A DNA stretch of 64,000 nt from Syntrophobacterales bacterium (GTDB lineage: Bacteria > Desulfobacterota > Desulfobaccia > Desulfobaccales > 0-14-0-80-60-11). A program made the translations under genes and the position numbers. The notes under the pieces were generated by a model, which had not been told where the DNA came from, ran no database searches, and saw only the letters and a program-made list of their open reading frames with translations. The DNA lies in NCBI GenBank assembly GCA_023512475.1, contig JAILZL010000010.1, forward strand, positions 1-64,000, given 5' to 3'. This document shows positions 47,462-57,026 of the stretch, piece after piece. The number at the start of each line of letters is the position of its first letter. The stretch's first letter is position 1.

Positions 47462-47953
47462 TCATGGACGTCGGTTCCGATAGCCCTGAAGATATTCCGG
47501 CAGGCTGAGGAAATTGTCCCGGTTCAGGTCCATCCGGGAAAACGCCCGCCCGCCGAAGAGGAACTCCTTCGGGCTCAGGCGGCCGTCCCCGTCGGCATCC
47601 ATCGCCCGGAACTCCTCCTCCGGCCGCACCGGGCCCTTGAGCTCCTCCCGGGTGAGGTAACCGTCCCGGTTGCGGTCGTATTTGCGGAACTCAAATTCGA
47701 AATATTGCCGCCGGGTGCCGCTGACGGCGTTAAAGAAACCGAGGTACTCCTGCCGGCTCACCCGGCCGTCCCGGTTCCGGTCCAGCTCCATAAACCTCCG
47801 CTCCTCCGCCCGGCGCACCTGCTCCGGGGTGGGAGTGAGCGCCGCGGCCGGCAGCGCCAGGCTGAACAGGGCCAGGAGGCCGAGCCCCACTGCCCCGCTC
47901 CGTCTCCCCGCGCGCCTGCAGGGCGAGGAGGGAAGATCTGCCCGGATGGCCAT
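47462..47953 (-). CDS. Secreted EF-hand protein
   Basis: The 163-residue protein has a signal peptide (VGLGLLALFSLALPAAALTP) and four EF-hand loops: DRNRDGRVSRQE, DRNRDGYLTREE, DADGDGRLSPKE and DLNRDNFLSLPE. The first three keep all Ca ligands; the fourth has Asn for Gly at position 6. It would be a periplasmic or extracellular calcium-binding protein. ATG at 47953 is used because the upstream extension is Gly/Pro-rich noise from the neighbouring gene. It lies 47 bases after the unknown gene upstream. Confidence 0.85.
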   Translation of the reverse strand: MAIRADLPSSPCRRAGRRSGAVGLGLLALFSLALPAAALTPTPEQVRRAEERRFMELDRNRDGRVSRQEYLGFFNAVSGTRRQYFEFEFRKYDRNRDGYLTREELKGPVRPEEEFRAMDADGDGRLSPKEFLFGGRAFSRMDLNRDNFLSLPEYLQGYRNRRP

Positions 47954-48000
47954 CCCTTTTTCCTCCCAGGGGCCGCCGGCAGCCAGCCCGCCGCTCCCGT

Positions 48001-49065
48001 TTACAACCCCAGAGGCGCCAGAAACCGCCGGGCCAGCTCCTGTCCCAGGAGGGCCGGGGAGTCCGCCAGGGCCAGGGTGAGGTCCCGCACCTGGTCGGCC
48101 ACCCGGGACAGACGCCGCAGGGCCGCCTGCCGGGCCTCCTCCAGGGCCCCCCACTCCCCCTGGGTCACCCGGCAGTAGGCCGGGGCCAACTCCGGGAGCA
48201 GCAGGGGGTAGAGCCCCGGCTGAAAGGCAAAAAACAAGGCCACCGCCGGAAAGAGCCGCCCTGCGATGATATAGGCCAGCCGACCGGCATCGCTGACATC
48301 CGCCAGGGCATCCTTCAGGGCCCGCAGCCAGAGCTCGATCCGGGTCTGGGGGAAGAGCTCCAGGAGCCGGGGAAAGATCTCCGTAAGCGCGGCCTCCCGG
48401 GCTTCCCCGATTTCATGGCGGATGTAGGTCTCCAGCTCCAGGGCGGCCAGTTCCCGGAAGCCCTGCCGATGGGCCTCGGGGTCGGCCAGAAGGCCCTTGA
48501 GACTCATCCCGAAGGCCGCCAGCGCCGCCTCCACCCGGGCATCCCCCTGCTGGACCGGGTCGGCCAGCCGGTCCCAGAGATAATACTCCAAAGCCTGGCG
48601 CCGGGCATAGATGAGGGATCCCTGCCGCAGGGCCGGGGTGCCGTCCAGATCCCGGGCCCGCTCCTCCCCCAGGATCAAAATGGTGAGGCCGTTGTCCCGG
48701 CGGACTTCCACAAGCTCCCCCAGGAAAAAGGTGGGGGCCAGACCCCGGGTATAGCCGGCGCCGTAGGCCAGACCCCAGGGCCGCAGGCGGGCATTGAGCT
48801 CCTCCACCTGAAAGGGGGCGAAGGTGGCGTCTTCCACCTGAAGGTCGGTCAGGGAGGCGTCCTCCAGGGCCTCCCAGGCGCTCTCCACCCCCGCCACCCA
48901 ATCCAGCACGGCCTCGGGCTCCGGCTCCCGCCAGGGCGGCAGCCCCTGTTCCCATTTGTACAGGGCCCGCAGTCGCAGGAGCAGCCCGCACAGGGAATAA
49001 TACCCCGCCTGGGTGCTGCTGGCCAGGTGGCAGTTATGCCGCAGCCCTTCCAGGAGGGCGGACAT
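48001..49065 (-). CDS. Conserved hypothetical protein, 354 residues
   Basis: The protein is helical with a short Cys-containing N-terminal region (HNCHLASSTQAGYYSLCGLL) and a CGLLLRLR-like repeat of Leu/Arg. There are no membrane helices except a weak one near AGRLFPAVALFFAFQPGLYP. A YTRGLAPTFFLGELVEV strand pair lies in the middle. I recognise no enzyme family; similar proteins occur in sulfate reducers and syntrophs as conserved unknowns. ATG at 49065 has GGGAGG upstream. It lies in a run of same-strand genes with the TPR and rhomboid genes. Confidence 0.7.
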   Translation of the reverse strand: MSALLEGLRHNCHLASSTQAGYYSLCGLLLRLRALYKWEQGLPPWREPEPEAVLDWVAGVESAWEALEDASLTDLQVEDATFAPFQVEELNARLRPWGLAYGAGYTRGLAPTFFLGELVEVRRDNGLTILILGEERARDLDGTPALRQGSLIYARRQALEYYLWDRLADPVQQGDARVEAALAAFGMSLKGLLADPEAHRQGFRELAALELETYIRHEIGEAREAALTEIFPRLLELFPQTRIELWLRALKDALADVSDAGRLAYIIAGRLFPAVALFFAFQPGLYPLLLPELAPAYCRVTQGEWGALEEARQAALRRLSRVADQVRDLTLALADSPALLGQELARRFLAPLGL

Positions 49066-49109
49066 GGCCTCCCCTCCCGGCTGCCCCGCCGGCCGTGAGA
49101 TGCCCTCCG

Positions 49110-49880
49110 TCACTCCGGCACCGCCTCCTGCCACTGTTCAGCCAACTCCGGGTCCAGGAGTTTCAGGGTCTGGAATTCCCGGGCGGCCTTGTCCTTCTCG
49201 CCGCTGCGCACATAGGAAGCCCACAGGCCCAGGCGGGCCTCCGCATCCCTGGGGTTGAGGCGCACCGCCTTGCGGAAGGCCTCGGCGGCCTCCGGGAAGC
49301 GTTTCAGCTTCAGGAGGGCCAGACCCAGGTTCTTCTGGGCCGGGGCAAAATCCGGCTTGAGGCTCAGAGCCTGCTCAAAGGCCTCCCGGGCCTCCGCATG
49401 CCGGCCCTGCCGCCCCTGCACCAGGCCGAGGTAATAGACGGCCTCGGGGTTATCCGGCTCCAGGGACCGGGCCTTCTCCAGGGCCTCCTGGGCGGCCCGC
49501 CACTCCCCCAGCTTGTAGTGGGCCAAGCCCAGGGAGAGAAAGGCCTGCCCCCAGGCGGGGGACAGCCGCACCGCCTGTTGAAAGGCGGCGGCGGCTTCCC
49601 GGTAGTCCCTGAGTCCCGCCCAGGCCAGACCCAGGCCATGATAGGCGGCGGCAAAGTCCGGCTCCGCTTGCAGGGCCTTCTGGAAATGGCGGCGGGCGAC
49701 CTCAAAGCGCTGCTCCTTCAGGGCGGCCTCCCCCTGCCGGAATTTCACCTCCCCCAGGCTGGGTTGGGACTCCTGCGCTCCGCCCCCCAGGGGGGTCAAG
49801 AGCATCATCGCTATCAGAACCGCATGCGCACCTAGATGCCAGAGCACCATCTGCCTCCGTGTTATCCCAAAGCGCCTCAC
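49110..49880 (-). CDS. TPR-repeat protein with an N-terminal membrane anchor
   Basis: The start is GTG at 49880, overlapping the rhomboid stop (GTGA). A hydrophobic segment (LGAHAVLIAMMLLTPLGGG, residues 16-34) acts as signal or anchor. Five to six TPR units follow, such as FAAAYHGLGLAWAGLRDYRE and PEAVYYLGLVQGRQGRHAEA, with the usual W/L-G-Y-A-P pattern. It is probably a periplasmic scaffold. Coupling with the rhomboid gene suggests a partner or substrate-presenting role (inference). Confidence 0.85.
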   Translation of the reverse strand: MRRFGITRRQMVLWHLGAHAVLIAMMLLTPLGGGAQESQPSLGEVKFRQGEAALKEQRFEVARRHFQKALQAEPDFAAAYHGLGLAWAGLRDYREAAAAFQQAVRLSPAWGQAFLSLGLAHYKLGEWRAAQEALEKARSLEPDNPEAVYYLGLVQGRQGRHAEAREAFEQALSLKPDFAPAQKNLGLALLKLKRFPEAAEAFRKAVRLNPRDAEARLGLWASYVRSGEKDKAAREFQTLKLLDPELAEQWQEAVPE

Positions 49881-50572
49881 CAGCCGCGCCGAAGCAGTGG
49901 CGGCGGGGAACGCCGCCCAGCCAGGAAGCGGATGAAGCCGTAGCCGGCGGCAAAGCCCCCCACGTGAGCCCAGAAGGCCACGCCCCCCTGGACCCCGGGC
50001 CCCAGGATGGCCAGGGTGCCCGAGAAGAACTGCATCACAAACCAGACTCCGAGAAAGATGTAGGCCGGCACCTCGATGATGAGAAAGAGAAAGAAAGGCA
50101 CCAGGGTGAGGATGCGGGCAAAGGGAAAGAGGGCGAAATAGGCCCCCATCACCCCGCCGATGGCCCCGCTGGCGCCGATCATGGGCACCGGCGACCAGGG
50201 GCCGGAGGCCATCTGGGCCAAGGCCGCCACCACCCCGCAGGCCAGGTAGAAGAAGAGATAGCGTCCATGCCCCAGGGTGTCCTCCACGTTGTCGCCGAAG
50301 ATGAACAGGGTCCAGACATTGCTGATGAGGTGGAGCCAGCCGCCGTGCAGGAACATGGAGGTGAACACCGGGGTGATGAGCGCGATCACGGGCGCCTCCC
50401 CTAACTGAGCCACAAAGCGCCCCGGGATGAAACCATAGGTGAAGATGAGGCGCTCCAGGTCCCCCCGGGGGAGGGTGAGCTCAAAGAGAAAAAACAGGAT
50501 GTTCGCCCCGATGAGCAGATAGGTGATGACGGGCGGTTGACGGGAAGGGATGTTATCGCGCAGGGGGATCAT
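49877..50572 (-). CDS. Rhomboid-family intramembrane serine protease
   Basis: The 231-residue protein has six membrane helices, the LHGGWLHLISNVWTLFIFG motif (near residues 73-91), catalytic Ser in MIGASGAIGGVMGAY (near 130-144) and the partner His in AFWAHVGGFAAGY (near 202-214). It cleaves membrane proteins within the bilayer. The length is typical of the bacterial six-helix group. It is coupled to the TPR gene downstream. Confidence 0.93.
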   Translation of the reverse strand: MIPLRDNIPSRQPPVITYLLIGANILFFLFELTLPRGDLERLIFTYGFIPGRFVAQLGEAPVIALITPVFTSMFLHGGWLHLISNVWTLFIFGDNVEDTLGHGRYLFFYLACGVVAALAQMASGPWSPVPMIGASGAIGGVMGAYFALFPFARILTLVPFFLFLIIEVPAYIFLGVWFVMQFFSGTLAILGPGVQGGVAFWAHVGGFAAGYGFIRFLAGRRSPPPLLRRGW

Positions 50573-50615
50573 GGACCGGGTTCATCCTGAGGCCGGCTGC
50601 CGCCTCGGCCGCGCT

Positions 50616-52427
50616 TCACGGGAGGGGCGCCGGCTGATTTCCCGTGGGGCGCTCCGGCCCCGGAAAATTGCCTAGATGATAGTCTTTTTCCCCTTCCGCG
50701 GCAACCTTCTCCGGTAACCCGGGGAGGGGCGCCCGGTTGACGAACAGGCGGCGGCCGGGAAAGACGGCCGCGGGGCGGGCCCTCCGCCAGGGCTCCCGGG
50801 GGACGGCCGCGGCATCCACCAGGACCCAGACCCGCCCGGGGCCCTCCCACAGGCGCTGCAGCTGCTCCGGGCTCAACAGGTGGTCGGCTGCGGAGGGTAC
50901 CGGCCGGGGGTAGCGGGGCAACCCGTCCCGGACCACGATGCTCACCCGGCACCCGGCGTACCAGGCCAGGGAGGCGGCGTATTCATACTCTTCCACCGTG
51001 TCCATGATCACCAGCTCCTCAGGGCGGGCCTGGTTTTTCAGCCAGGTTCCCGGCAGCTGGTCGCCCAGGAGCGGGGCCAGGGACCGCAGGGCCTGAAAAG
51101 AGACCGCGGTCAGGAGGAGGGCCACCGCCCCCAGGCAGAGGGCTGCGGCGTGAGGCCGGCGGCACCCCGCCCAGGCTCCCCCGACAGCCAACCCCGCCAT
51201 GGTCAGCGTGGCCCCGGGCACCAGCGGTCCCAGAGCGGCGGCGAGGCCGGCGAATTCCCGGCGGTTGGCGGCCAGCATGGCCTCCAGGGCGGGCAGGGCC
51301 ACACCGGACAGGACGGCCAGACCGGCCAGGACCAGAAGCGTCATGACCAAGGCACGATCCCGGGGGAGGGCCAGCCCCCGGTCCAGACGCCAGCCCACCA
51401 GCAGGGCCAGGCCTGGAAGCGCCGGCAGCGGGTAATATTCCACCCGGCAGCCGGAGAGGGAGTAAAACCCGAGGATCACCGCCGGCCAGAGCAACAGCAG
51501 GCATCCCGAAAGCTTCGGCGGGCCGGAATCCGCAGCCGCCCTCCACCCCTGGACCAGGGCGGCCGGCAGGAGAGGGGTCCAGGGCAGCAGCCACAGGCCG
51601 GTGAGCAGCCAGAACCCCGGAAGCGAAAAACCCTGGAGATCCAGGGGCTCCCGGGCCCCCAGAAAGCGCAGGATCTGCTCATTGACCAGCAGGTGCCAGG
51701 CCGCCCCGGGATGGCGGCCCTCCAGGAGAAGCAGCCAGACCGCCAGGGGCAGGGCAGCCAGAAGCCAGCCCCAGGGGGACAAAAGCAGCCGGAGGCCCTC
51801 CCGGCGGCCGGCCGCCGGCGCAGTGAGCCCCACGATGGCCACCGGAAAGAGGAGGCCGATGCCTCCCTTGCTCATCAAGCCCCCGGCCAGACAGAGAAAA
51901 AAGCCCGCCGCCATCAGCCGGGAGGGCCCGGCAAGCCAGTGGAGCCAGAAAAACAGCGCCCCCAGGAGGAAGAAGGTGATGAGGTGATCGGGAAGCAGTT
52001 GCAGATGCAGGACATAAAACCCCAGGCTGGCGGCCAGAACCCCGGCGCCCCACCGGGCCGCCCGTGCCGGGAGGAGCTCCCTCCCCAGGCGCCAGGTGAG
52101 CCAGACCTCCCCCAGGGCCACCAGGAGGTTCAGAAGCCTCAGCGTCTCCTCCCGGAGGCCCAGCCAGGCAAAGAGGGCGCCGTTCAGCCAATAGAGAAGA
52201 GGCGGCTTGTCGAGATACGGCACCCCCTGGAGGGTGGGAGTGAGCCAGTCCCCCGAGGCCAGCATCTCCCGGGGGATGAGGGCATAGAGGGCCTCGGCGC
52301 GGCTGAGAGGCAGGGCAGCCACAGACAGGCCGTAGGCCACGGCCACCCCGGTGAGGAGCAGCGGCAGCGTCAGGCGGACCCGCACTCCCGGGAATAGCCC
52401 CAAGGAGGCCCGGGGGCCTTCGCCCAC
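50616..52427 (-). CDS. GT39/ArnT-like membrane glycosyltransferase
   Basis: The 603-residue protein has about twelve membrane helices and the PMT/ArnT layout: an early acidic loop (SRAEALYALIPREMLASGDW, near 42-61) with the Glu-Ala-x-Y form of the D-E-x-x-Y motif and PYLDKPPLLYWL (near 70-81). The C-terminal soluble part is short. Such enzymes use polyprenyl-phosphate sugars on the periplasmic face to modify lipid A, proteins or glycolipids. It lies directly before hpnH in the transcript order, so a hopanoid or lipid glycan role is possible. Confidence 0.85.
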   Translation of the reverse strand: MGEGPRASLGLFPGVRVRLTLPLLLTGVAVAYGLSVAALPLSRAEALYALIPREMLASGDWLTPTLQGVPYLDKPPLLYWLNGALFAWLGLREETLRLLNLLVALGEVWLTWRLGRELLPARAARWGAGVLAASLGFYVLHLQLLPDHLITFFLLGALFFWLHWLAGPSRLMAAGFFLCLAGGLMSKGGIGLLFPVAIVGLTAPAAGRREGLRLLLSPWGWLLAALPLAVWLLLLEGRHPGAAWHLLVNEQILRFLGAREPLDLQGFSLPGFWLLTGLWLLPWTPLLPAALVQGWRAAADSGPPKLSGCLLLLWPAVILGFYSLSGCRVEYYPLPALPGLALLVGWRLDRGLALPRDRALVMTLLVLAGLAVLSGVALPALEAMLAANRREFAGLAAALGPLVPGATLTMAGLAVGGAWAGCRRPHAAALCLGAVALLLTAVSFQALRSLAPLLGDQLPGTWLKNQARPEELVIMDTVEEYEYAASLAWYAGCRVSIVVRDGLPRYPRPVPSAADHLLSPEQLQRLWEGPGRVWVLVDAAAVPREPWRRARPAAVFPGRRLFVNRAPLPGLPEKVAAEGEKDYHLGNFPGPERPTGNQPAPLP

Positions 52428-52445
52428 CCCTGGCCCCCGGCTCCC

Positions 52446-53438
52446 TCAGGAGAAATTCCAGCGCAGCATGCGCCACATGTCCTTCAGGCCCATCCGGCGC
52501 ACGACGCTGGGCTCAAAGCCGGAATGCATCATGCACTGGCCGCAGCGGGGATCCCGCCCGGGGCCGTATTTCTCCCAGGGGGTCTGCTCCATGAGCTCCC
52601 GAAAGGTGGGGTAGTGGGCGTCCAGGATCTGGTAGCACGGTGAGCGCCAGCCCGAGGGGTTGCGGGTGGGGTTGGCCCAGGGGGTGCAGTCGTACTGCCG
52701 CTCGCCCCGGAGAAAACTCAAGTACAGGGGCGTGCTGAAATAGCGCACCGGCCGGCCGTTTAAGGTGAGGCGGGTGAACTTTTCCCGGATCTCCTCCCGG
52801 GAGAGGAAGAGCTCCGGGGAGACGCCCGCGAAGCTGAAGGCGGGGGAGACCAGGATGCCGTCCACCCCGATCTCGGTGAGGAGCCCGAAGAGCTCCTGGA
52901 TTTCCCCGATGTCCGTCTCTTTGTAGATGGTGGTGTTGGTGCAGACCCGGATCCCTTCCGCCTTGGCCGCCTTGATGGCTCTCAGGGCAATCTCAAAGAG
53001 GCCCGGCCGGCCCAGGAGGCGGTCGTGGGTGGGGGCCAGCCCGTCCACGTGCACGCTCAAGGTGAGCCGGGGGGAGCGGGGCAGGCGGGGCAGGGACTTC
53101 TCCAGCAGGATGGCGTTGGTGCAGAGATAGATGTGCTTTTTGCGCTGCACCAGCTCCTCCAGGAGTTCAAAGATAGGGGGATACAGCAGGGGCTCGCCTC
53201 CGGTCACCGTCACCACCGGCGCCCCGCACTCCTCCACCGCACCCAGGCACTCCTCCAGGCTGAGGGCCCGGGAGAGGGTCTCCCGGTATTCCTGGATGCG
53301 GCCGCAGCCCTGGCAGGCCAGATTGCACTGCAGGGTGGGCTCCAGCATCAGCACCAGGGGGAACTTCTCCTCCCCGGCCAGCCGTTTGCCCAGCAAGTAC
53401 CGGGTCAGCTCCAGACTGAGACTCAAGGGGAAACGCAC
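52446..53438 (-). CDS. hpnH: Adenosyl-hopene transferase HpnH (radical SAM)
   Basis: The 330-residue protein has the radical SAM cluster motif CNLACQGC (Cys38, Cys42, Cys45), GGEPLLYP (near 80-87) and the C-terminal Cys-rich part GRDPRCGQCMMHSGFEPS of the HpnH family. It joins a 5'-deoxyadenosyl group to diploptene as the first step to extended hopanoids. The N-terminus MRFPLSLSLELTRYLLGKRL matches family members. hpnA and shc lie next to it. Confidence 0.94.
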   Translation of the reverse strand: MRFPLSLSLELTRYLLGKRLAGEEKFPLVLMLEPTLQCNLACQGCGRIQEYRETLSRALSLEECLGAVEECGAPVVTVTGGEPLLYPPIFELLEELVQRKKHIYLCTNAILLEKSLPRLPRSPRLTLSVHVDGLAPTHDRLLGRPGLFEIALRAIKAAKAEGIRVCTNTTIYKETDIGEIQELFGLLTEIGVDGILVSPAFSFAGVSPELFLSREEIREKFTRLTLNGRPVRYFSTPLYLSFLRGERQYDCTPWANPTRNPSGWRSPCYQILDAHYPTFRELMEQTPWEKYGPGRDPRCGQCMMHSGFEPSVVRRMGLKDMWRMLRWNFS

Positions 53439-53755
53439 CCGCCACCTCCTTGGGACCGGGCCGCGCCGTAGGTGTCCCGGGGCATGTTATTCACCTGGCC
53501 CGGATGGAAGAGGCCGGGATTGCCGACCCCTGCCCCTCGCCCAGAGCCTCTCCCCACCCCTGCCAGGCTGAGGAGGGGCGCAGGGGGGAGGGCGGGGCCG
53601 CTCTCCGGCTCTCTTTACCCGAAGTAACCAAATGATTGCCCAGGATGCGGCATTTTGCAAGGGGGAAAGGGCAAGAGGCCACTGGACGTTAGGCCGCAGT
53701 CCTTAAAGCGGCAGCCCGCCGGCGAACCGGCGCCTGCCCGCTCGTCGCCGCCCCG
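53439..53755. other. Intergenic region between hpnA and hpnH
   Basis: This 317-base gap has a C- and G-rich run that can form hairpins (53520-53600) but no gene, clear promoter or repeat copy. Confidence 0.4.
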
Positions 53756-54739
53756 TCAGACATAGCCCCGTTCCCGGAACCAGGCCACCGCCTCGGCCAG
53801 GGCCTGGGAGACCGGGGTCTGGGGCAGCCCCAGCTCCCGCACCGCCTTGCTGCTGTCAAAAAACATGTATTTTCTGGCCATCTTAACCGCGGCCAGGGGC
53901 ATGCGGGGCGGCCTTTGGCTGATATGGGTGGCCCAGAATTCGTTGACATAGGACATGAGGAGCACCGGGGTGTAGGGGAGGCGGCAGCGGGGGGCCGGCA
54001 CCCCGCTCAGGTGGCTGAGCAGCCCAAAGATCTCCGACAGCCGCAGGTTTTGGCAGCCCAGGATGTATTTCTCCCCCAGCCGCCCCTTTTCCTCGGCCAG
54101 GAGATGCCCCTGGGCCACATCCCGGACATGCACCAGATTGAGCCCGGTCTCCAGATAGGCCGGGCAGCGCCCTTTCAGGAAGTCCACGATCATCTGGCCG
54201 GTGGGGGTGGGGCGCCAGTCCCAGGGGCCCACCGGCGCACTGGGGTGCACCAGGACCACCGGGAAGCCGTGGGCGGAAAAGGCCAGTACCTTCTCCTCCG
54301 CCAGGAACTTGGAGCGCTTGTAGTGGCCCACCATCTCCGCCAGGGAGACGGGGGTGTCCTCGGTGCCGGGGCGGCCGTCCCCGGGATTGCCCAGGGTACC
54401 CACGGTGCTGGTATAGACCAGGCGCTCCACCCCGGCCTCTGCTGCCGCCTGGAGGAGGTTGGCCGTACCCTGGACGTTGGTGGCGTACATGTTCTCAGGG
54501 TCCGGCACCCAGAGGCGGTAGTCCGCGGCCACATGGAAAACCCGCCGCACCCCCCTGAGGGCCGCGGTGAGGGAGGCAGGGTCCCGGAGATCCCCCACCA
54601 CCTCCTCCACCGGCAGGCCCGCCAGGGCCGGATGTCCCCGCTGCCGGACCAGGACCCGCACCTCCCGGCCCCGGGCCAGGAGCTCCACCACCACCGCCCG
54701 GCCCACAAAGCCGGTGCCGCCGGTCACCAGCGTCTTCAT
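53756..54739 (-). CDS. hpnA: Hopanoid-associated sugar epimerase HpnA
   Basis: The 327-residue extended SDR protein has the NAD motif VTGGTGFVGRAVVVELL (residues 5-21), the Y-x3-K catalytic pair in HYKRSKFLAEEKV (near 138-150) and HPSAPVGPWDWRPTP (near 166-180). The C-terminal KMARKYMFFDSSKAVRELG is typical of HpnA. It probably acts on the sugar head group of composite hopanoids. It lies 64 bases downstream of shc. Confidence 0.92.
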   Translation of the reverse strand: MKTLVTGGTGFVGRAVVVELLARGREVRVLVRQRGHPALAGLPVEEVVGDLRDPASLTAALRGVRRVFHVAADYRLWVPDPENMYATNVQGTANLLQAAAEAGVERLVYTSTVGTLGNPGDGRPGTEDTPVSLAEMVGHYKRSKFLAEEKVLAFSAHGFPVVLVHPSAPVGPWDWRPTPTGQMIVDFLKGRCPAYLETGLNLVHVRDVAQGHLLAEEKGRLGEKYILGCQNLRLSEIFGLLSHLSGVPAPRCRLPYTPVLLMSYVNEFWATHISQRPPRMPLAAVKMARKYMFFDSSKAVRELGLPQTPVSQALAEAVAWFRERGYV

Positions 54740-54803
54740 GGCTTGGCACGCACTCTCTCAGAAATTATCCGGGAGTTCCCCCTGTGGTTCCACGCCGGCA
54801 GTC

Positions 54804-56747
54804 TCACTCTTCCCGGCCGCTCTCCTGCAGATAGCGCCCCAGGGCCATGGTGGGGAAGACGTCCCGGTAGAGATGGTAGCGGATCATGAAATGGGACGGG
54901 AAGCCGGTGCCGGTGAAATGCTCTTCGTTCCAGCGGCCATCGGGACGCTGGTTTTTGAGGAGATAGGCGATGCCGGCCCGCACCTCCGGGGAGTGCACCT
55001 CGCCCGCCGCCAAAAGCCCCAGCAGGGCCCAGGCGGTCTGGGAGGGGCTGCTCACCCCCACGCCCATCATCTCCCGGTCCCGGTAACATTCACAGCATTC
55101 CCCCCAACCGCCATCGGGGTTCTGGACGCTCTTGAGCCAGGCCACCGCCCGCTGCACGTAGGGCTGGCGCATATCCTCGCCGATGGCCGCCAGCCCGGCC
55201 AGCACCGACCAGGTGCCGTAGATATAGTTCACCCCCCAGCGGCCCCACCAGCAGCCCTCCGGTTGCTGGGTGCGCTTCAGAAAAGCCAGGGCCCGCACCG
55301 CCGCCGGGTGCTCCTTGGGGTAGCCGTATACCCCCAGCATCTCCAGCACCCGGGCGGTGATGTCCTCGGTGGGGGGATCCACCAGGGCCTTGAGGTCGGC
55401 AAAGGGAATGAGATTGAGCCACTCCTTGGTGTTGTCCTTGTCAAAGGAGGCAAAGCCGCCGTTGGTGCACTGCAGGCCCAGACACCAGTTGATGCCCCGG
55501 GTGAGGGCCTCCCGGTGCGCCTCCGGGTCGGCCAGGGTCTCCTTCAAGGCCACCAGCACCATGGAGCTGTCGTCCACATCCGGGTACCAGTGGTTGACGA
55601 ACTCAAAGGCCCAGCCTCCGGGCTCCACCCCGGGACACTTCACCGCCCAGTCGCCGGGCCGGCGGATCTGCTGGCTGAGGAGCCAGCGGCTGGCCTTGAC
55701 CAGGGCCGGATGCTCCCGGGGGAGTCCCGCCGCGGCCAGGGCCCTCAGGGCCAGGGCGGTGTCCCAGACCGGGGAGATGCAGGACTGCAGCCACAGACGC
55801 TCCCCGTCCCGGAGCTCGAAGCGCTCCAGGGCCGCCAGGCCCTTCTGCATGCGCTCGTGCCGGAGATCATAGCCCCGGCATTTCAGAGCCAACAGGGAGT
55901 TCACCATGGCCGGCTGGATGCCCGCCCAGTCCCCGGTCTCCTCCTGGTGGGTGAGGATCCACTCCTCCGCCCGCCGCAGGGCCAGCTCCCGGAGGGCATG
56001 GGGGGGCAGACGGTAATAGAGCTTGAGGAGCCGGTCCACCAGCACGAAGAAGTTTTCCAGCAGGGAGCCGCCGGGGAGCCAGTTCACCCGGTGGCGCCGG
56101 AAGGGCTCCTCGGGGCTCAGGAACAGCTCCGCCACCCCCTGCTCCGGGGGCACCGGCTGCACCGGCCGGTAGGCCATGACCACGCTCAGGGGCACGATGG
56201 TGGCCCGGGTCCAGCTGGAGAACTCATAGATGCTCAGCCCGGACCACACCGGCAGGAGCACGAATTCCACCGGCAGCAAGGGGATGCCCTCCCAGCTCAC
56301 CTGGCCGAAGAGGGCCAGAAAGATGCGGGTGAAGACCCGGGTCTTCAGGGCGCCGCCCCGGGAGAGGATGAACTCCCGGGCTTTGGCCAGACGGGGGTCA
56401 CCGGCCGGCAGGCCCGCCAGCTTCAGGGCGAAGTAGGCCTCCACCGTGGTGCTGAGCTCCCCCCCGTCGCCGTACCACAGGGACCAGGCGCCGTTGGGCA
56501 ACTGCCGGGACAGGAGATCCGCCACCATCCCCGGAAACTTGTCCTCGCCCAGACCCAGCAGGCGATGCAGCATCAGGTATTCCGCCGTGATGGTGACATT
56601 GGATTCCAGTTCGGCCCACCAGTAGCCCTCATCATGCTGGAGGGCCAATAGGGCCGCCACGGCCCGCGCCAGACCGGCCTCCACCTCCACCAGGAAAGGA
56701 TCCCGGGCTACGGGCGGCGCTGGCACCACCGCCGATCTCCCCCTCAT
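54804..56747 (-). CDS. shc: Squalene-hopene cyclase
   Basis: The 647-residue enzyme has the catalytic DVDD motif (residues 390-393, in WYPDVDDSSM) and several QW repeats such as QRPDGRWNEEHFTGTGFP, QNPDGGWGE and QQPEGCWWGRWG. It cyclises squalene to hopene, the base of all hopanoids. The length is normal. GGGGGTGA lies before the ATG. It leads the same-strand hopanoid group shc-hpnA-hpnH. Confidence 0.96.
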   Translation of the reverse strand: MRGRSAVVPAPPVARDPFLVEVEAGLARAVAALLALQHDEGYWWAELESNVTITAEYLMLHRLLGLGEDKFPGMVADLLSRQLPNGAWSLWYGDGGELSTTVEAYFALKLAGLPAGDPRLAKAREFILSRGGALKTRVFTRIFLALFGQVSWEGIPLLPVEFVLLPVWSGLSIYEFSSWTRATIVPLSVVMAYRPVQPVPPEQGVAELFLSPEEPFRRHRVNWLPGGSLLENFFVLVDRLLKLYYRLPPHALRELALRRAEEWILTHQEETGDWAGIQPAMVNSLLALKCRGYDLRHERMQKGLAALERFELRDGERLWLQSCISPVWDTALALRALAAAGLPREHPALVKASRWLLSQQIRRPGDWAVKCPGVEPGGWAFEFVNHWYPDVDDSSMVLVALKETLADPEAHREALTRGINWCLGLQCTNGGFASFDKDNTKEWLNLIPFADLKALVDPPTEDITARVLEMLGVYGYPKEHPAAVRALAFLKRTQQPEGCWWGRWGVNYIYGTWSVLAGLAAIGEDMRQPYVQRAVAWLKSVQNPDGGWGECCECYRDREMMGVGVSSPSQTAWALLGLLAAGEVHSPEVRAGIAYLLKNQRPDGRWNEEHFTGTGFPSHFMIRYHLYRDVFPTMALGRYLQESGREE

Positions 56748-56789
56748 AACGGCTTCACCCCCGAATCTGAGGAAGTTAAAAAGACTTTA

Positions 56790-56818
56790 AGATTATCTTA
56801 TTTTTTTCCGGATGGCAA
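56790..56818 (-). promoter_or_regulatory. Possible shc promoter
   Basis: TTGCCA (56813-56818) and TAATCT (56790-56795) are 17 bases apart in an AT-rich stretch in front of shc. Confidence 0.4.
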
Positions 56819-56894
56819 AAAGCTTTTCCGCACCGGACGCCCACCGCACCGGTGGCCCCCGGCGGCGCACAGGAAGCGGTCCCGCCGGACGCGC

Positions 56895-56923
56895 TTGCCA
56901 GGGCCGCACATTGATATTACTAT
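56895..56923 (+). promoter_or_regulatory. lon promoter
   Basis: TTGCCA (56895-56900), a 17-base spacer and TACTAT (56918-56923) precede lon by about 100 bases. Confidence 0.55.
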
Positions 56924-56932
56924 ACATTTTAG

Positions 56933-56946
56933 CTGACTAGTGTCAG
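56933..56946 (+). promoter_or_regulatory. Inverted repeat at the lon transcription start
   Basis: CTGAC-TAGT-GTCAG is a perfect five-base inverted repeat just past the -10 box. It may be an operator or an mRNA 5' hairpin. Confidence 0.35.
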
Positions 56947-57026
56947 GCACCTATCCTGAGACAGATGGACGCGCCGGCCGGCCCCGATCCCGGACCCGTT
57001 TCCCGGCGTCACTCTAAGGAGTATCA

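Noticed and set aside
54567-56651. A 694-codon plus-strand frame
   Set aside because: It is antisense to hpnA and shc, both with full motif sets.
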